64,000 bases of DNA from Desulfotruncus alcoholivorax DSM 16058 (lineage in GTDB: Bacteria; Bacillota; Desulfotomaculia; Desulfotomaculales; Desulfallaceae), in contig NZ_AUMW01000009.1 of the NCBI RefSeq assembly GCF_000430885.1, positions 1 to 64,000 of the forward strand. Direction: 5' to 3'. The notes beneath the pieces are model-generated. The model searched no databases, was not told the DNA's origin, and saw only the letters and a list, made by a program, of their open reading frames with translations. The first letter of the stretch is position 1. Each line of letters starts with the position of its first letter. Positions 56,003 through 64,000 of the stretch are shown one piece after another. Both the position numbers and the translations under genes were made by a program.

Positions 56003-56776
56003 TTATCTTTTCTCTTTTTCTTCCCTGGCAATTTCATTTCTCCGCCTGTTGTACACGTAAAGACCTGTGAGCACGGCACCCCAACCCAAACCAACTGCGG
56101 GAGTCAGTCTGAGGATACTTTCCGAGTACTGGGGCAGCGGCTTGGTCGTGACATTGGTCCTAAAGCCAAGCTGCTCAAAGGGCAAGTCGGACAGGTACAG
56201 CCATGAGGTGCCGCCCGCTTCCTTTTCCCCAAAGATGTGGTTTATGTACCCACCCCCGCTAATTCTTTCTTTGGCCGCCTTGATCATTTCCTCATGTTTG
56301 CCATAGGTTAAAGCTCCAGCCGGGCATACCTCCACGCAGGCCGGCTTTTCACCTTTGGCGACGCGGCCGGCACACATCTGGCACTTGCGCACCCGGGGGA
56401 AAGTTTTATCCCACTCATATTTGGGAATGCTGAAGGGGCAGGCCAGCATACAGTAACGGCAGCCCACGCACAGTTTCTCATCGTAAACAACGGGGCCTTC
56501 CTTGGTCTTTTTAATGGCCTTGGAAAAACAAGCCGAAGCACAGGCGGGCTCATCACAGTGCAAACACTGCTCTTTAACAAACCGCCATACTTTTTCGCTT
56601 CCTTTTTTGGATTCCACCTTTTTTACCGCAGTCCAGTTTTCCGCTGCCAGTACTGCTTCACTGCCGGTGGCGGGGGCATCCTGACGGTACTGCAGTTTGT
56701 TCCACAGCTTACAGGCAACCACACAACTTCCACAACCCACACAGCGGGTTATATCTACTAAAACAGCTTTAGACAC
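56003..56776 (-). CDS. HybA/NrfC-like ferredoxin subunit, four [4Fe-4S] clusters
   Basis: 257 aa. Four Cys motifs: CVGCGSCVVACKLWN; CLHCDEPACASAC; CVGCRYCMLACPF; and CQMCAGRVAKGEKPACVEVCPAGA. A C-terminal membrane anchor (TPAVGLGWGAVLTGLYVYN) ends in a basic tail. No signal peptide is present, so export would need co-transport with the Tat-signal hydrogenase. It carries electrons from that hydrogenase to the NrfD-like subunit. Confidence 0.9.
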   Translation of the reverse strand: MSKAVLVDITRCVGCGSCVVACKLWNKLQYRQDAPATGSEAVLAAENWTAVKKVESKKGSEKVWRFVKEQCLHCDEPACASACFSKAIKKTKEGPVVYDEKLCVGCRYCMLACPFSIPKYEWDKTFPRVRKCQMCAGRVAKGEKPACVEVCPAGALTYGKHEEMIKAAKERISGGGYINHIFGEKEAGGTSWLYLSDLPFEQLGFRTNVTTKPLPQYSESILRLTPAVGLGWGAVLTGLYVYNRRRNEIAREEKEKR

Positions 56777-56789
56777 TGTACCTCACCTC

Positions 56790-58370
56790 CTAAACCATTC
56801 CGGCCGCTTTGACTGAAGCTGCCAGGTGATTATAACTTTTCCCGCGGTCAACGTATTTTGTATGCAGCAATTCTTCAGCCAGTTCACTCATAGGATGTTT
56901 GAGGAAATTCCGGTACAGCGCCAAAACTTCGGAGTTCTCATGGCTTTCACGCCACTCCATCTTGGCGTCGGCCTGGTACAGGCTATTGATCCTCTGCACC
57001 CGCACTTGATCGGAGGGGGGTACTGCCGACCTGGGCTGTCCGCCACCACTGATACAGCCGCCGGGACACGACATAAACTCAACAAAGTGCCAGGGCGACT
57101 CGCCTTTGCGCACCGCTTCCAGTATCTGCCTGCCGTTGCTCATACCATGACAAACCGCAACTTTTACCAAACCGACACCGGGCACATCCACAGCAGCTTC
57201 TTTGACTCCGGTTAAACCGCGGACCGGTGTCAGCTGAAGCAAATTGGCGGGCGGTTCCTTTTCCGTAATAAAGAAATACGCTGTCCGCACCGCAGCTTCC
57301 ATTACGCCCCCGGTGGCTCCGAATATGGTCGCCCCGCCGGTGCTTTTGCCCAGCAACGGGTCGTATTTTTCTTCCGGTAGCCTGGTTAAATCAATATTTT
57401 GCTGTTTTATCATCCTGGCCAATTCCCTGGTGGTCAGCACGGCGTCCATATCCCTCAGGACGGGGTTTTTCCAGTAACGGCCGCTGCTATTCATCTCCGG
57501 GCGGGTAATTTCGAACTTTTTGGCTGTGCAGGGCATAATGGCCACGGAGAATATTTTCTCCGGCTTGATCTTGGCAGCCTTGGCATAATACGTTTTTGCC
57601 AGCGCTCCCAGCATCTGCTGGGGCGACTTGCAGCTGGACATGTGGGGCAGAAGATCGGGGTAGAAATATTCGCAAAATTTAACCCAGCCCGGGCTGCAGG
57701 AAGTAAATTGAGGCAGTGGCCTTTTGATGTCCCCCTTAACCCGCTTGATTAGTTCTGTGGCCTCTTCCATAATGGTCAGGTCGGCCGTAAAGTTGGTATC
57801 GAAAACAGCGTTAAAGCCCAGCCGCCTGAGGGCCGCCACCTGCTGGCCCATAACCCAGGTGCCGGGGGGCAAACCAAATTCCTCGCCCAGCGCGACTCTG
57901 GTGGCCGGGGCCGTCTGGACAACAACAAAGGTGTCCGGATCATCCAGGGCTTGCTTGACCCTTTGGGTATCGTCACGTTCGGTAATAGCCGCGGTCGGGC
58001 ACCACAGGGCACACTGGCCGCAGTTGATGCACACGGTTTCATCCACTATAGGAAATCCGTAATGACCAAAAACCGTCTGTGTATTTTTACAAACCTCCAG
58101 GCACTGGCCACAGAGTACACATTTCTCGTCATCCCTGACAATGGAGGGATTAGCGGGATCGATGGGCACCCTCCCCCGCACCTGGGCCGGCCAGGTGCCC
58201 GGCACCTGGTACTGCTGCGGCAGCCAGCCTTCGCCGCCGGCTTGTCCGGCAACAGAAACCGCGCCACAGCCTGCCAGGCTTGCTGTTATACCTGCGAGGC
58301 CCAGTCCACCCATCATGCGCAGGAAGGACCGTCTCGTAATTCTTTTATCCATCTTAAGTTGGTCTTCCAT
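56790..58370 (-). CDS. Tat-exported [FeFe] hydrogenase
   Basis: 526 aa. The N-terminus carries a twin-arginine signal (ITRRSFLRMMGG), a hydrophobic stretch and LAGC, so it may be a Tat lipoprotein. Two [4Fe-4S] motifs follow (CVLCGQCLEVCKN, CINCGQCALWCPTAA), then the H-cluster domain: TSCSPGWVKF, MPCTAKKFE and MSCPGGCISGGGQP. It acts on the outer side of the membrane, probably oxidising or producing H2 with its ferredoxin and NrfD-like partners. The tatA and tatC genes lie just upstream on the same strand. Confidence 0.93.
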   Translation of the reverse strand: MEDQLKMDKRITRRSFLRMMGGLGLAGITASLAGCGAVSVAGQAGGEGWLPQQYQVPGTWPAQVRGRVPIDPANPSIVRDDEKCVLCGQCLEVCKNTQTVFGHYGFPIVDETVCINCGQCALWCPTAAITERDDTQRVKQALDDPDTFVVVQTAPATRVALGEEFGLPPGTWVMGQQVAALRRLGFNAVFDTNFTADLTIMEEATELIKRVKGDIKRPLPQFTSCSPGWVKFCEYFYPDLLPHMSSCKSPQQMLGALAKTYYAKAAKIKPEKIFSVAIMPCTAKKFEITRPEMNSSGRYWKNPVLRDMDAVLTTRELARMIKQQNIDLTRLPEEKYDPLLGKSTGGATIFGATGGVMEAAVRTAYFFITEKEPPANLLQLTPVRGLTGVKEAAVDVPGVGLVKVAVCHGMSNGRQILEAVRKGESPWHFVEFMSCPGGCISGGGQPRSAVPPSDQVRVQRINSLYQADAKMEWRESHENSEVLALYRNFLKHPMSELAEELLHTKYVDRGKSYNHLAASVKAAGMV

Positions 58371-58581
58371 TTATGCTCCTCTCCTCGTAAACATCTACAA
58401 AGAAAAATTCTCACGTTACTAGTAACTGGCACTCGGTGGTTCCCTCCGCGCGCTGCGCAATTTCCCTTGTATCTTTTGTAGTTACTTGTAGCTAACGCTT
58501 ACAACAAACTGCCTGGCAAAACTTTACGCCCTTCCGGGGTCAAGCTTTAGGGATATGACGGCGCGCGGCAACATGGGTTGC
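58371..58581. other. Intergenic region between tatC and the exported hydrogenase
   Basis: 211 bases without an ORF, containing short repeats (GTTACTAGTAAC, GTAGTTACTTGTAGCTAAC). It may contain a hydrogenase promoter, so the tat genes and the hydrogenase need not be one transcript. Confidence 0.4.
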
Positions 58582-59370
58582 CTATTTAGCGGGAACCATA
58601 AAGTCCCTGGCCCTCTTCATCAATCTTTTTACCGGGGCCGGCAGGTCAAAGGTCTTGCCTGACATCTTCAATCCCATTGTCCATTCGGTGACGCGCACCA
58701 CTGTGGCGCTGATTTCATACAGCAGGTATATAGGTGAAGCGAAAAGCAGCACCGAGAATATATCAGGACTGGCAACTACCGCCGAAGCAACTATCACAGC
58801 TGCCAGAACGGCAAACTTCCTGACCTTGACCATAGTCCGGTAAGAGATAACCCCTAACCTCGCCAGAAAATAACTGGCCAGGGGCATCTCGAAGATTAAA
58901 CCAAAAGGAAGTAAAAAATTTAGAGTAAAAGAAACATAATTACCTATGGTGAGCATTGGTACCAGCTCAGCGCCGCCATAGCGCATTAAAAACGAAACGC
59001 ACATTTTAAAAACCACCAGAAATCCAAAAGCAATGCCACCAATAAAAAGAACAAATGAAGTAAAAACAAAAAGGGTAAAATACACTCGCTCAACCTTGCG
59101 CAAGGCCGGTAAAATAAAACTCCAGAACTGCCAGAGAATCACGGGCAGGGAAGCCAAAAATCCAAGGAAAAATGCCAGCTTAATTTTTGTAAAAACAGCT
59201 TCCGTAACTCCGATATAAATTATCTTATTACCTGTTTTTGTCACGGGCTCGAGCAGGATTTTCAAAAATGCGTCGCTGAAAAACCAGCATACCACTGCCA
59301 TGACCAAAGTCGAAACAATGGAAATGATCAGTAACCGGCGCAATTCCTCAAGGTGCTCTACCACGGTCAT
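58582..59370 (-). CDS. tatC: Twin-arginine translocase subunit TatC
   Basis: 262 aa, six membrane segments. Hallmarks: N-terminal MTVVEHLEELRRLLIISIVS, FFLGFLASLPVILWQFWSFILPALRKVER, FGLIFEMPLASYFLARLGVIS, ASPDIFSVLLFASPIYLLYEIS. TatC recognises RR signal peptides. It is next to a Tat-signal hydrogenase and tatA, which suggests dedicated export. Confidence 0.95.
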   Translation of the reverse strand: MTVVEHLEELRRLLIISIVSTLVMAVVCWFFSDAFLKILLEPVTKTGNKIIYIGVTEAVFTKIKLAFFLGFLASLPVILWQFWSFILPALRKVERVYFTLFVFTSFVLFIGGIAFGFLVVFKMCVSFLMRYGGAELVPMLTIGNYVSFTLNFLLPFGLIFEMPLASYFLARLGVISYRTMVKVRKFAVLAAVIVASAVVASPDIFSVLLFASPIYLLYEISATVVRVTEWTMGLKMSGKTFDLPAPVKRLMKRARDFMVPAK

Positions 59371-59431
59371 TTCTTCATGTCCGGATATTTGACTCTCCCC
59401 CTTCCCACTGTATTAAGAAATTTCTACCTAA

Positions 59432-59689
59432 CTAATTGACTTCTTTGGATGCGTTGGCAGAAACATTTGAAGTGCCGGCGGCAGCGGAAGCGGCAGCAAC
59501 ACCATCAATGCTGTCGCTTTTCTGTTGGGCCTTATCGTCACCTTCTTCTCCTGCAAAAGCGTTTTTCATATCTCGCGCTGCGTTGCCCAAAGCTTTACCC
59601 ACTTCCGGTAATTTTCCGGGCCCGAAGATAATTAAAACAACTACCAGGATTAAAATCAGGTGCGTCGGCTGAAAAAGACCGTTAAACAT
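59432..59689 (-). CDS. tatA: Twin-arginine translocase subunit TatA
   Basis: 85 aa: an N-terminal membrane helix (FQPTHLILILVVVLIIFGPGKLPEVGKALG), an amphipathic helix (NAARDMKNAFAGEEG) and a polar Ala/Ser tail. FGP..LPE..  is the typical TatA/E signature. It forms the protein-conducting pore with TatC. Confidence 0.93.
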   Translation of the reverse strand: MFNGLFQPTHLILILVVVLIIFGPGKLPEVGKALGNAARDMKNAFAGEEGDDKAQQKSDSIDGVAAASAAAGTSNVSANASKEVN

Positions 59690-59873
59690 GCTATCTTCCC
59701 TCCTTTAAAAATTTTTTAATAGCTTAAAAACGGATCATAAATAAATTTAATTAAAAACCAAACTTTTTAATAAGATATAATTATTGTTTTTAATTAAATT
59801 TTTTTATTAATATTATTGCTTTTTTTCACAAAAATCAATATACTTTTAAAAAATCCTAAAAAATTTCAGAGCC
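59690..59873. other. A/T-rich divergent promoter region
   Basis: No ORF. Very A/T-rich DNA between tatA (minus) and the leader RNA of the maturation operon (plus); presumably holds both promoters. Confidence 0.5.
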
Positions 59874-60023
59874 TGACCGCCAGGGTTTAAATTCCCGCCG
59901 GAAGGGCTTATGTTGCTCGAACCCTGCGGCAGCGGCGCTTAGTTACTGCGGTCAAGGGGCAATGAGTTATTAGCATTGCCTTGCCGCGACCTGTTTTGCC
60001 GAACCAACAGGTCGTTATTTTTT
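59874..60023 (+). ncRNA. Structured leader RNA with terminator upstream of the hydrogenase maturation operon
   Basis: TGACCGC (59874-59880) pairs with GCGGTCA (59948-59954), closing a domain in which CAGGGTT (59881-59887) pairs with AACCCTG (59920-59926). A hairpin GGCAATG/CATTGCC (59958-59964 and 59974-59980) follows, then a terminator CGACCTGTT/AACAGGTCG (59987-59995 and 60006-60014) with TTATTTTTT. This is the layout of a riboswitch or other cis-acting attenuator. I do not recognise a known class. Confidence 0.65.
59987..60023 (+). terminator. Leader terminator (probable attenuator)
   Basis: Nine-bp perfect stem (59987-59995 with 60006-60014) and TTATTTTTT tract, ending 16 bases before the first gene of the operon (TTG at 60040). 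Transcription of the operon must pass it. Confidence 0.85.
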
Positions 60024-60039
60024 GAGGAGTTGATGTTTT

Positions 60040-60291
60040 TTGGCCAAAGAGCAGCGGATCGGTGTGATTGGCATAGTCATTGAAGACAGGTCCCAAGCCC
60101 AGCGGATCAACAGCATTTTAAGCGCCCACGGCGATGTTATAGTAGGGCGAATGGGTATCCCCTACCGGGAAAAAGGGCTTTCGGTCATCTCATTGATCGT
60201 AGACGGAAATACTGACGAAATAGGAGCTTTAACCGGTAAACTGGGTACTGTTGACGGGGCAAAAGTTAAAAGCGCCCTGGTTACCAGGTAG
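60040..60291 (+). CDS. TM1266-type iron-only hydrogenase system regulator
   Basis: 83 aa from TTG (60040) after GAGGAG. A small ACT/NikR-C-like fold: RIGVIGIVIEDRSQAQRINSILSAHGDVIVGRMGIPYREKGLSVISLIVDGNTDEIGALTGKLG-type sequence over the whole length. Family members are found with HydE/F/G and are thought to regulate hydrogenase maturation. No DNA-binding domain is visible. Confidence 0.85.
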   Translation: MAKEQRIGVIGIVIEDRSQAQRINSILSAHGDVIVGRMGIPYREKGLSVISLIVDGNTDEIGALTGKLGTVDGAKVKSALVTR

Positions 60292-60315
60292 CCGTTTAAT
60301 AAAAGGGTGATGGCA

Positions 60316-61773
60316 ATGACAAATTTTCGGCTGGAAAAAGATTTACTGGGCGAGCTGCCGGTGCCTGCCCGGGCTTATTACGGCATCCATACTATGCGAG
60401 CCTCTAAAAATTTTAATGTTAGCGGCTGTAATGTCCACCCCCAGCTGGTGCGGGCACTGGCCGAAGTAAAATGGGCCGCCGCCCGCGCCAACCACCAGGC
60501 AGGCTTGCTATCCGCCACTGTTGCGGAGGCTATATGTACCGCCGCCAGGGAAGTGGCCGAAGGTAAACTCGCCGATCAATTCATCGTAGACGCTTTTCAG
60601 GGCGGGGCCGGGACATCAACCAATATGAACATGAACGAAATCCTGGCCAACCGAGCCATTGAATTGCTGGGCGGCCAAAAAGGCGATTATGACATAGTCC
60701 ACCCGCTCAATCACGTTAACCTTTCGCAATCCACCAATGACGTTTACCCCACTGCCCTCCGCGTGGCCGCCATCAGGCTGGTGCTGGATCTGAGCGAAGC
60801 TATGGCGGAATTGCAGGCGGCCCTGCAGGAAAAAGAGGCACAGTTTGCCGGAGTACTCAAGCTGGGGCGCACTGAATTACAGGACGCTTTACCGGTGACA
60901 CTGGGCCAGGAATTCAGTGCCTACGCCGAGGCCATCGCCCGGGACAGGTGGCGGCTGTATAAGGTGGAAGAACGCCTGCGACAGGTAAATTTAGGCGGAA
61001 CGGCCGTGGGAACGGGCTTAAACGCCCCCAAAAAGTATATTTATCAAGTATTGGAAGAATTGCGCCGGATTACTGGATTGGGCCTGGCCAGGGCTGAAAA
61101 CATGATTGACCTGACGCAAAATGCCGATGTTTTTGCCGAGGTTTCGGGACTGGTGAAGGCAGCCGCGGTAAATCTGTCCAAAATCGCCGGTGACCTGATG
61201 CTGTTATCATCAGGTCCGGCCGGAGGGCCTGCGGAAATCAATTTACCCCCGCTGCAGGCGGGGTCCTCCATCATGCCCGGCAAGGTCAACCCGGTTATTC
61301 CTGAAATGGTCAGCCAGGTGGCCTGGCAGGCCATGGGGGCCGACCAGGTAATTTGCCAGGCCTGCGGGTCCGGCCGGCTGGAATTGAACTCTTTTTTGCC
61401 GCTGGTGGCACATAACCTCTTGCGTACCCTAGAGATGCTGGCTAAAACCGCAAGAATCTTTGCCTATGATTGCATTGCCGGCATCAGCGCCAACGAGCAG
61501 CGCTGCCTGCGCTGGCTGGACGAAAGCCTGACAATGGTTACAGCGCTGGTGCCATACCTCGGCTATGAGCAAGCCACTGAATTGGCTCAAAAAGCTCTTA
61601 AAGACAGAAAGACCTTAAGGGAACTGGTCATGGAAAAAGGACTTTTTTCCGAGGAAGAATGGCAGGCAATATTTAAACCGAGCCAGCTAACCCGGCCCGG
61701 CATTGCCGGGGCGCGCAAGCTCGCGGGCCGGCTGGAACAAAAAAGACCGGGGGGAGCTGAAAACAATGAATGA
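60316..61773 (+). CDS. aspA: Aspartate ammonia-lyase
   Basis: 485 aa from ATG (60316), preferred by spacing to AGGGTGAT. Fumarase/aspartase superfamily motifs: GAGTSTNMNMNEILANRAIE, HVNLSQSTNDVYPTALR, LGRTELQDALPVTLGQEF and the signature GSSIMPGKVNPVIPE with the catalytic Ser. It converts aspartate to fumarate and ammonia. Its place between the TM1266-type gene and hydF, overlapping hydF by 8 bases, recurs in clostridial hydrogenase maturation operons; ammonia supply for the H-cluster dithiomethylamine ligand is a plausible reason. Confidence 0.93.
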   Translation: MTNFRLEKDLLGELPVPARAYYGIHTMRASKNFNVSGCNVHPQLVRALAEVKWAAARANHQAGLLSATVAEAICTAAREVAEGKLADQFIVDAFQGGAGTSTNMNMNEILANRAIELLGGQKGDYDIVHPLNHVNLSQSTNDVYPTALRVAAIRLVLDLSEAMAELQAALQEKEAQFAGVLKLGRTELQDALPVTLGQEFSAYAEAIARDRWRLYKVEERLRQVNLGGTAVGTGLNAPKKYIYQVLEELRRITGLGLARAENMIDLTQNADVFAEVSGLVKAAAVNLSKIAGDLMLLSSGPAGGPAEINLPPLQAGSSIMPGKVNPVIPEMVSQVAWQAMGADQVICQACGSGRLELNSFLPLVAHNLLRTLEMLAKTARIFAYDCIAGISANEQRCLRWLDESLTMVTALVPYLGYEQATELAQKALKDRKTLRELVMEKGLFSEEEWQAIFKPSQLTRPGIAGARKLAGRLEQKRPGGAENNE

Positions 61774-62986
61774 AACACCTCGCAGCGGCAGGCTTCATAT
61801 TGCCCTGTTCGGCAGGCGGAACGCCGGAAAGTCAAGTTTAATCAACGCACTGACGGGGCAAGAACTGGCCATTGTCTCGCCGGTAGCCGGAACCACCACC
61901 GACCCGGTATATAAGTCCATGGAAATACTGCCCATCGGGCCGGTGGTGTTAATTGACACCGCCGGGCTTGACGATGAGGGCGAACTTGGAGCCAAGCGGG
62001 TTGCCAAAAGCATGGCGGTGCTCGCCAAAACCGACCTGGCCCTGCTGGTGATTGACCCGCAGCAGGGCATCAACCGGACCGAGCTGGAACTGGTTGAAAC
62101 AATTAAACAAAAACAGCTGCCTTTAATTGGCGTTATAAATAAAACCGATCTTGATGAAGTAGATTCCGATTTTTCCGGACAGCTGCCCGCCATCCCCACT
62201 GTTAAAGTGAGCGCCCGCACCGGGCGCGGCCTGACCGAGCTGAAGCAGGCGATGGTGCAACTTGCCCCCAAAGACTGGACGGCGCCCACTATTGCCGGGG
62301 ACCTGGTGCCGCCGGGCGAACTGGCGCTGCTGGTTGTCCCCATCGACCTGGCCGCGCCGAAAGGGCGGCTGATCTTGCCCCAGGTGCAGACAATCAGGGA
62401 TATGCTGGACCACGAATGCCTGACTATGGTGGTTAAGGAAAGGGAATTAAAAGCCGCGTTAAACAAGTTACAAAAGCCCCCGGCCCTGGTAATCACAGAT
62501 TCGCAGGTCTTTCTCAAGGTGGATGCGGACACACCACCCGGAGTGCCCATGACCTCCTTTTCCATCCTGTTCGCCCGCTATAAAGGGGACCTGGCCACTT
62601 TGGTTTCCGGCGCGCTGGCTGTGGAAGACCTGGAACCGGGGGATAAAGTTTTAATTGCTGAGGCCTGCACCCACCACCGGGTGGCTGATGATATAGGCAC
62701 GGTCAAGATCCCCCGCTGGCTGCGGCAGGCGGTGGGCGGAGAGCTTGATTTTCACTGGTCCAGCGGCATCGAGCTGCCCTCCGACCTGGCAAGCTACAAA
62801 CTAATTGTTCACTGCGGCGCCTGCATGATTAACCGGCGGGAAATGCTATCCCGGATCATGGCCGCCAATGCCGCGGGTGTGCCGGTTGTTAACTACGGGG
62901 TGTTGATTGCCTATGTGCTGGGGATTTTGCGCAGGGCCCTGGGGCCTTTTCCAGATGTACTGGCGCTGCTGGATAATCGTATTTAG
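61766..62986 (+). CDS. hydF: [FeFe] hydrogenase maturation GTPase HydF
   Basis: 406 aa from ATG (61766). GTPase domain: G1 GRRNAGKSSLIN, G2/G3 GTTTDPVYKSMEI and DTAGLDDEGELG, G4 NKTDL. The C-terminal iron-sulfur ligands are in EACTHHR and HCGACMINRREM, the CxHx(n)HCxxC pattern of HydF. It is the scaffold that receives the 2Fe precursor made by HydE and HydG and transfers it to HydA. Confidence 0.95.
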   Translation: MNETPRSGRLHIALFGRRNAGKSSLINALTGQELAIVSPVAGTTTDPVYKSMEILPIGPVVLIDTAGLDDEGELGAKRVAKSMAVLAKTDLALLVIDPQQGINRTELELVETIKQKQLPLIGVINKTDLDEVDSDFSGQLPAIPTVKVSARTGRGLTELKQAMVQLAPKDWTAPTIAGDLVPPGELALLVVPIDLAAPKGRLILPQVQTIRDMLDHECLTMVVKERELKAALNKLQKPPALVITDSQVFLKVDADTPPGVPMTSFSILFARYKGDLATLVSGALAVEDLEPGDKVLIAEACTHHRVADDIGTVKIPRWLRQAVGGELDFHWSSGIELPSDLASYKLIVHCGACMINRREMLSRIMAANAAGVPVVNYGVLIAYVLGILRRALGPFPDVLALLDNRI

Positions 62987-63009
62987 TTAAAGAACGGAGC
63001 TAGCTATTG

Positions 63010-64000
63010 ATGCATAACTTCAAAAACGCCCTGGCTAAAGCAAAGTCCGGGGAAATGCTTAACCGGCAGGAAATTTGCGCGCTGCTGGCAGCCGGCCCGG
63101 AGGAGTCTGAAGAGCTGTTCGGAGCCGCCGACCGGGTAAGACATGACCATGTCGGTGACGAGGTGCACCTGCGGGCGATTATCGAGTTTTCCAATTACTG
63201 CCGCAAGAACTGCCTGTACTGCGGGCTGCGCCGGGATAATCATTCAATTCCACGTTACCGGCTAACTGAACAGGAGATACTGGAGGCGGTAAAAAAAGCA
63301 CGGGAACTGGGTTTCCGCACCGTTGTCCTGCAATCCGGCGAAGACTTATACTACGATGCCAAAACTATAGCCAAGCTGGTTGAAACGATCAAAAACCGGC
63401 ACGACCTGGCCGTAACACTATCCCTTGGGGAGCGAAGCCGGGAGGATTACCTGGCCTGGCGCGAGGCGGGCGCCGACCGCTACCTGTTAAAACAAGAAAC
63501 CGCGGATGAACACCTCTTTAGCATCATTAAGCCGGACGGGAACATGCAGCAGCGGGTTCAGTGCCTGCAGTGGCTGAAAGACCTGGGGTACCAAACCGGG
63601 TCCGGCAATATGGTTGGCTTGCCGGGTCAAACCCTTGCAACACTGGCGGAGGACATTATTTTAATGCGCAAGCTTGATGTGGAAATGGCGGGCATCGGCC
63701 CTTTCCTGCCCCACCCCGCCACACCGCTGAAAGCCGCAGCACCCGGGTCCCCGGCCCTGACTTTAAAAACACTGGCTGTAACCAGGCTGTGCCTGCCGCA
63801 GGCACACCTGCCCGCCACAACTTCACTGTGCACACTAACACCGGACGGGCGCAAGCTGGCGCTAAATTGCGGAGCCAACGTAATTATGCCCAACCTTACC
63901 CCGGCCGGTGTACGGGATAAATATCTCATTTACCCGCAAAAAGCGGACATCATTGAAAAACCCGAGGCGGCGCTAAATAATATTCAAGCGCTGCTGACCG
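63010..64000 (+). CDS. hydE: [FeFe] hydrogenase maturation radical SAM protein HydE (partial)
   Basis: Starts at ATG (63010; TTG three bases earlier possible) and stays open for 330 codons to the window end. Radical SAM motif CRKNCLYCGLR (CxxxCxxC), then RYRLTEQEILEAVKKARELGFRTVVLQSGED, KQETADEHLF, GYQTGSGNMVGLPGQT and GIGPFLPHPATPL, all typical of HydE. With HydF and HydG it builds the active-site dinuclear iron cluster. HydG is presumably further downstream. Confidence 0.94.
   Translation, partial: MHNFKNALAKAKSGEMLNRQEICALLAAGPEESEELFGAADRVRHDHVGDEVHLRAIIEFSNYCRKNCLYCGLRRDNHSIPRYRLTEQEILEAVKKARELGFRTVVLQSGEDLYYDAKTIAKLVETIKNRHDLAVTLSLGERSREDYLAWREAGADRYLLKQETADEHLFSIIKPDGNMQQRVQCLQWLKDLGYQTGSGNMVGLPGQTLATLAEDIILMRKLDVEMAGIGPFLPHPATPLKAAAPGSPALTLKTLAVTRLCLPQAHLPATTSLCTLTPDGRKLALNCGANVIMPNLTPAGVRDKYLIYPQKADIIEKPEAALNNIQALLT

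Noticed and set aside
59874-60023. T-box or tRNA gene in the leader region
   Set aside because: No T-box antiterminator sequence (AGGGUGGNACCGCG) and no tRNA cloverleaf could be found; the stems form a different fold.
61795-62565. 256-aa minus-strand ORF inside hydF
   Set aside because: Ser/Arg-rich shadow of a GC-rich gene; hydF on the plus strand carries all GTPase motifs.

Overview
The window looks like the chromosome of a spore-forming, strictly anaerobic Firmicute of the Desulfotomaculum/Pelotomaculum type. The reasons are a GerMN-type germination lipoprotein, a CIRCE-controlled htpG, three [FeFe]-hydrogenase-related proteins with their maturases, and a Tat system next to an exported hydrogenase. 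The genus is inferred, not proven. A complete Mu-like (transposable) prophage carrying a diversity-generating retroelement (DGR) is inserted in the middle.

Left host arm (1-6740). The window opens inside an IS256-family element whose end lies in the 3' end of a Thoeris ThsA-like (SIR2-SLOG) defence gene. Then come a GerMN lipoprotein gene, a small membrane protein, a divergent undecaprenyl-diphosphate-synthase-like gene, htpG with a perfect CIRCE operator, and a 149-aa membrane protein. All are on the minus strand.

Prophage (6741-45002, 38.3 kb). The ends are set by 5'-TG...CA-3' termini, matching subterminal repeats and a 5-bp target duplication ATAGC (6736-6740 and 45003-45007). The insertion separates the start codon of the 149-aa membrane protein from its ribosome-binding site. 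Layout from left: end region with iterated GTTAC motifs; antirepressor and S24-type repressor on the minus strand; an operator/promoter region with four related operators; a Ner-like regulator and small early genes; MuA-like transposase and MuB-like ATPase; Gam, DnaC-like loader, GemA and Mor; a terminator directly before the late operon; terminase, portal, head, sheath, tube, tail chaperone (with a probable -1 frameshift), tape measure, baseplate and fibres; the DGR; and lysis genes. Two minus-strand morons (10048-10488 and 30449-30661) interrupt the otherwise rightward operons.

DGR (39994-43312). It has the order variable tail protein, Avd-like accessory protein, template repeat, reverse transcriptase. 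VR (41394-41517) and TR (41978-42101) differ at 13 of 124 positions, and 11 of these are adenines in TR. All nine expected adenine-driven amino-acid changes fall in the C-terminal part of a formylglycine-enzyme/C-type-lectin-like domain. A GC-rich hairpin follows VR and a 13-bp stem lies between TR and the RT start.

Right host arm (45003-64000). A DsrE-like protein gene is followed by a hydrogenase operon (DRTGG protein, HATPase, HsfB-like [FeFe] protein, DRTGG protein, HydC, HATPase, 2Fe-2S protein, HydB, HydA) that should encode an NAD-linked, probably electron-bifurcating, soluble hydrogenase. A LysR gene follows. A minus-strand operon then encodes TatA, TatC, a Tat-signal [FeFe] hydrogenase, a four-cluster ferredoxin and an NrfD/HybB membrane subunit, a membrane-bound H2 module facing outward. 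Finally a structured leader RNA with a terminator precedes a TM1266-type regulator, aspartase, HydF and HydE (cut by the window end), which mature the hydrogenases.
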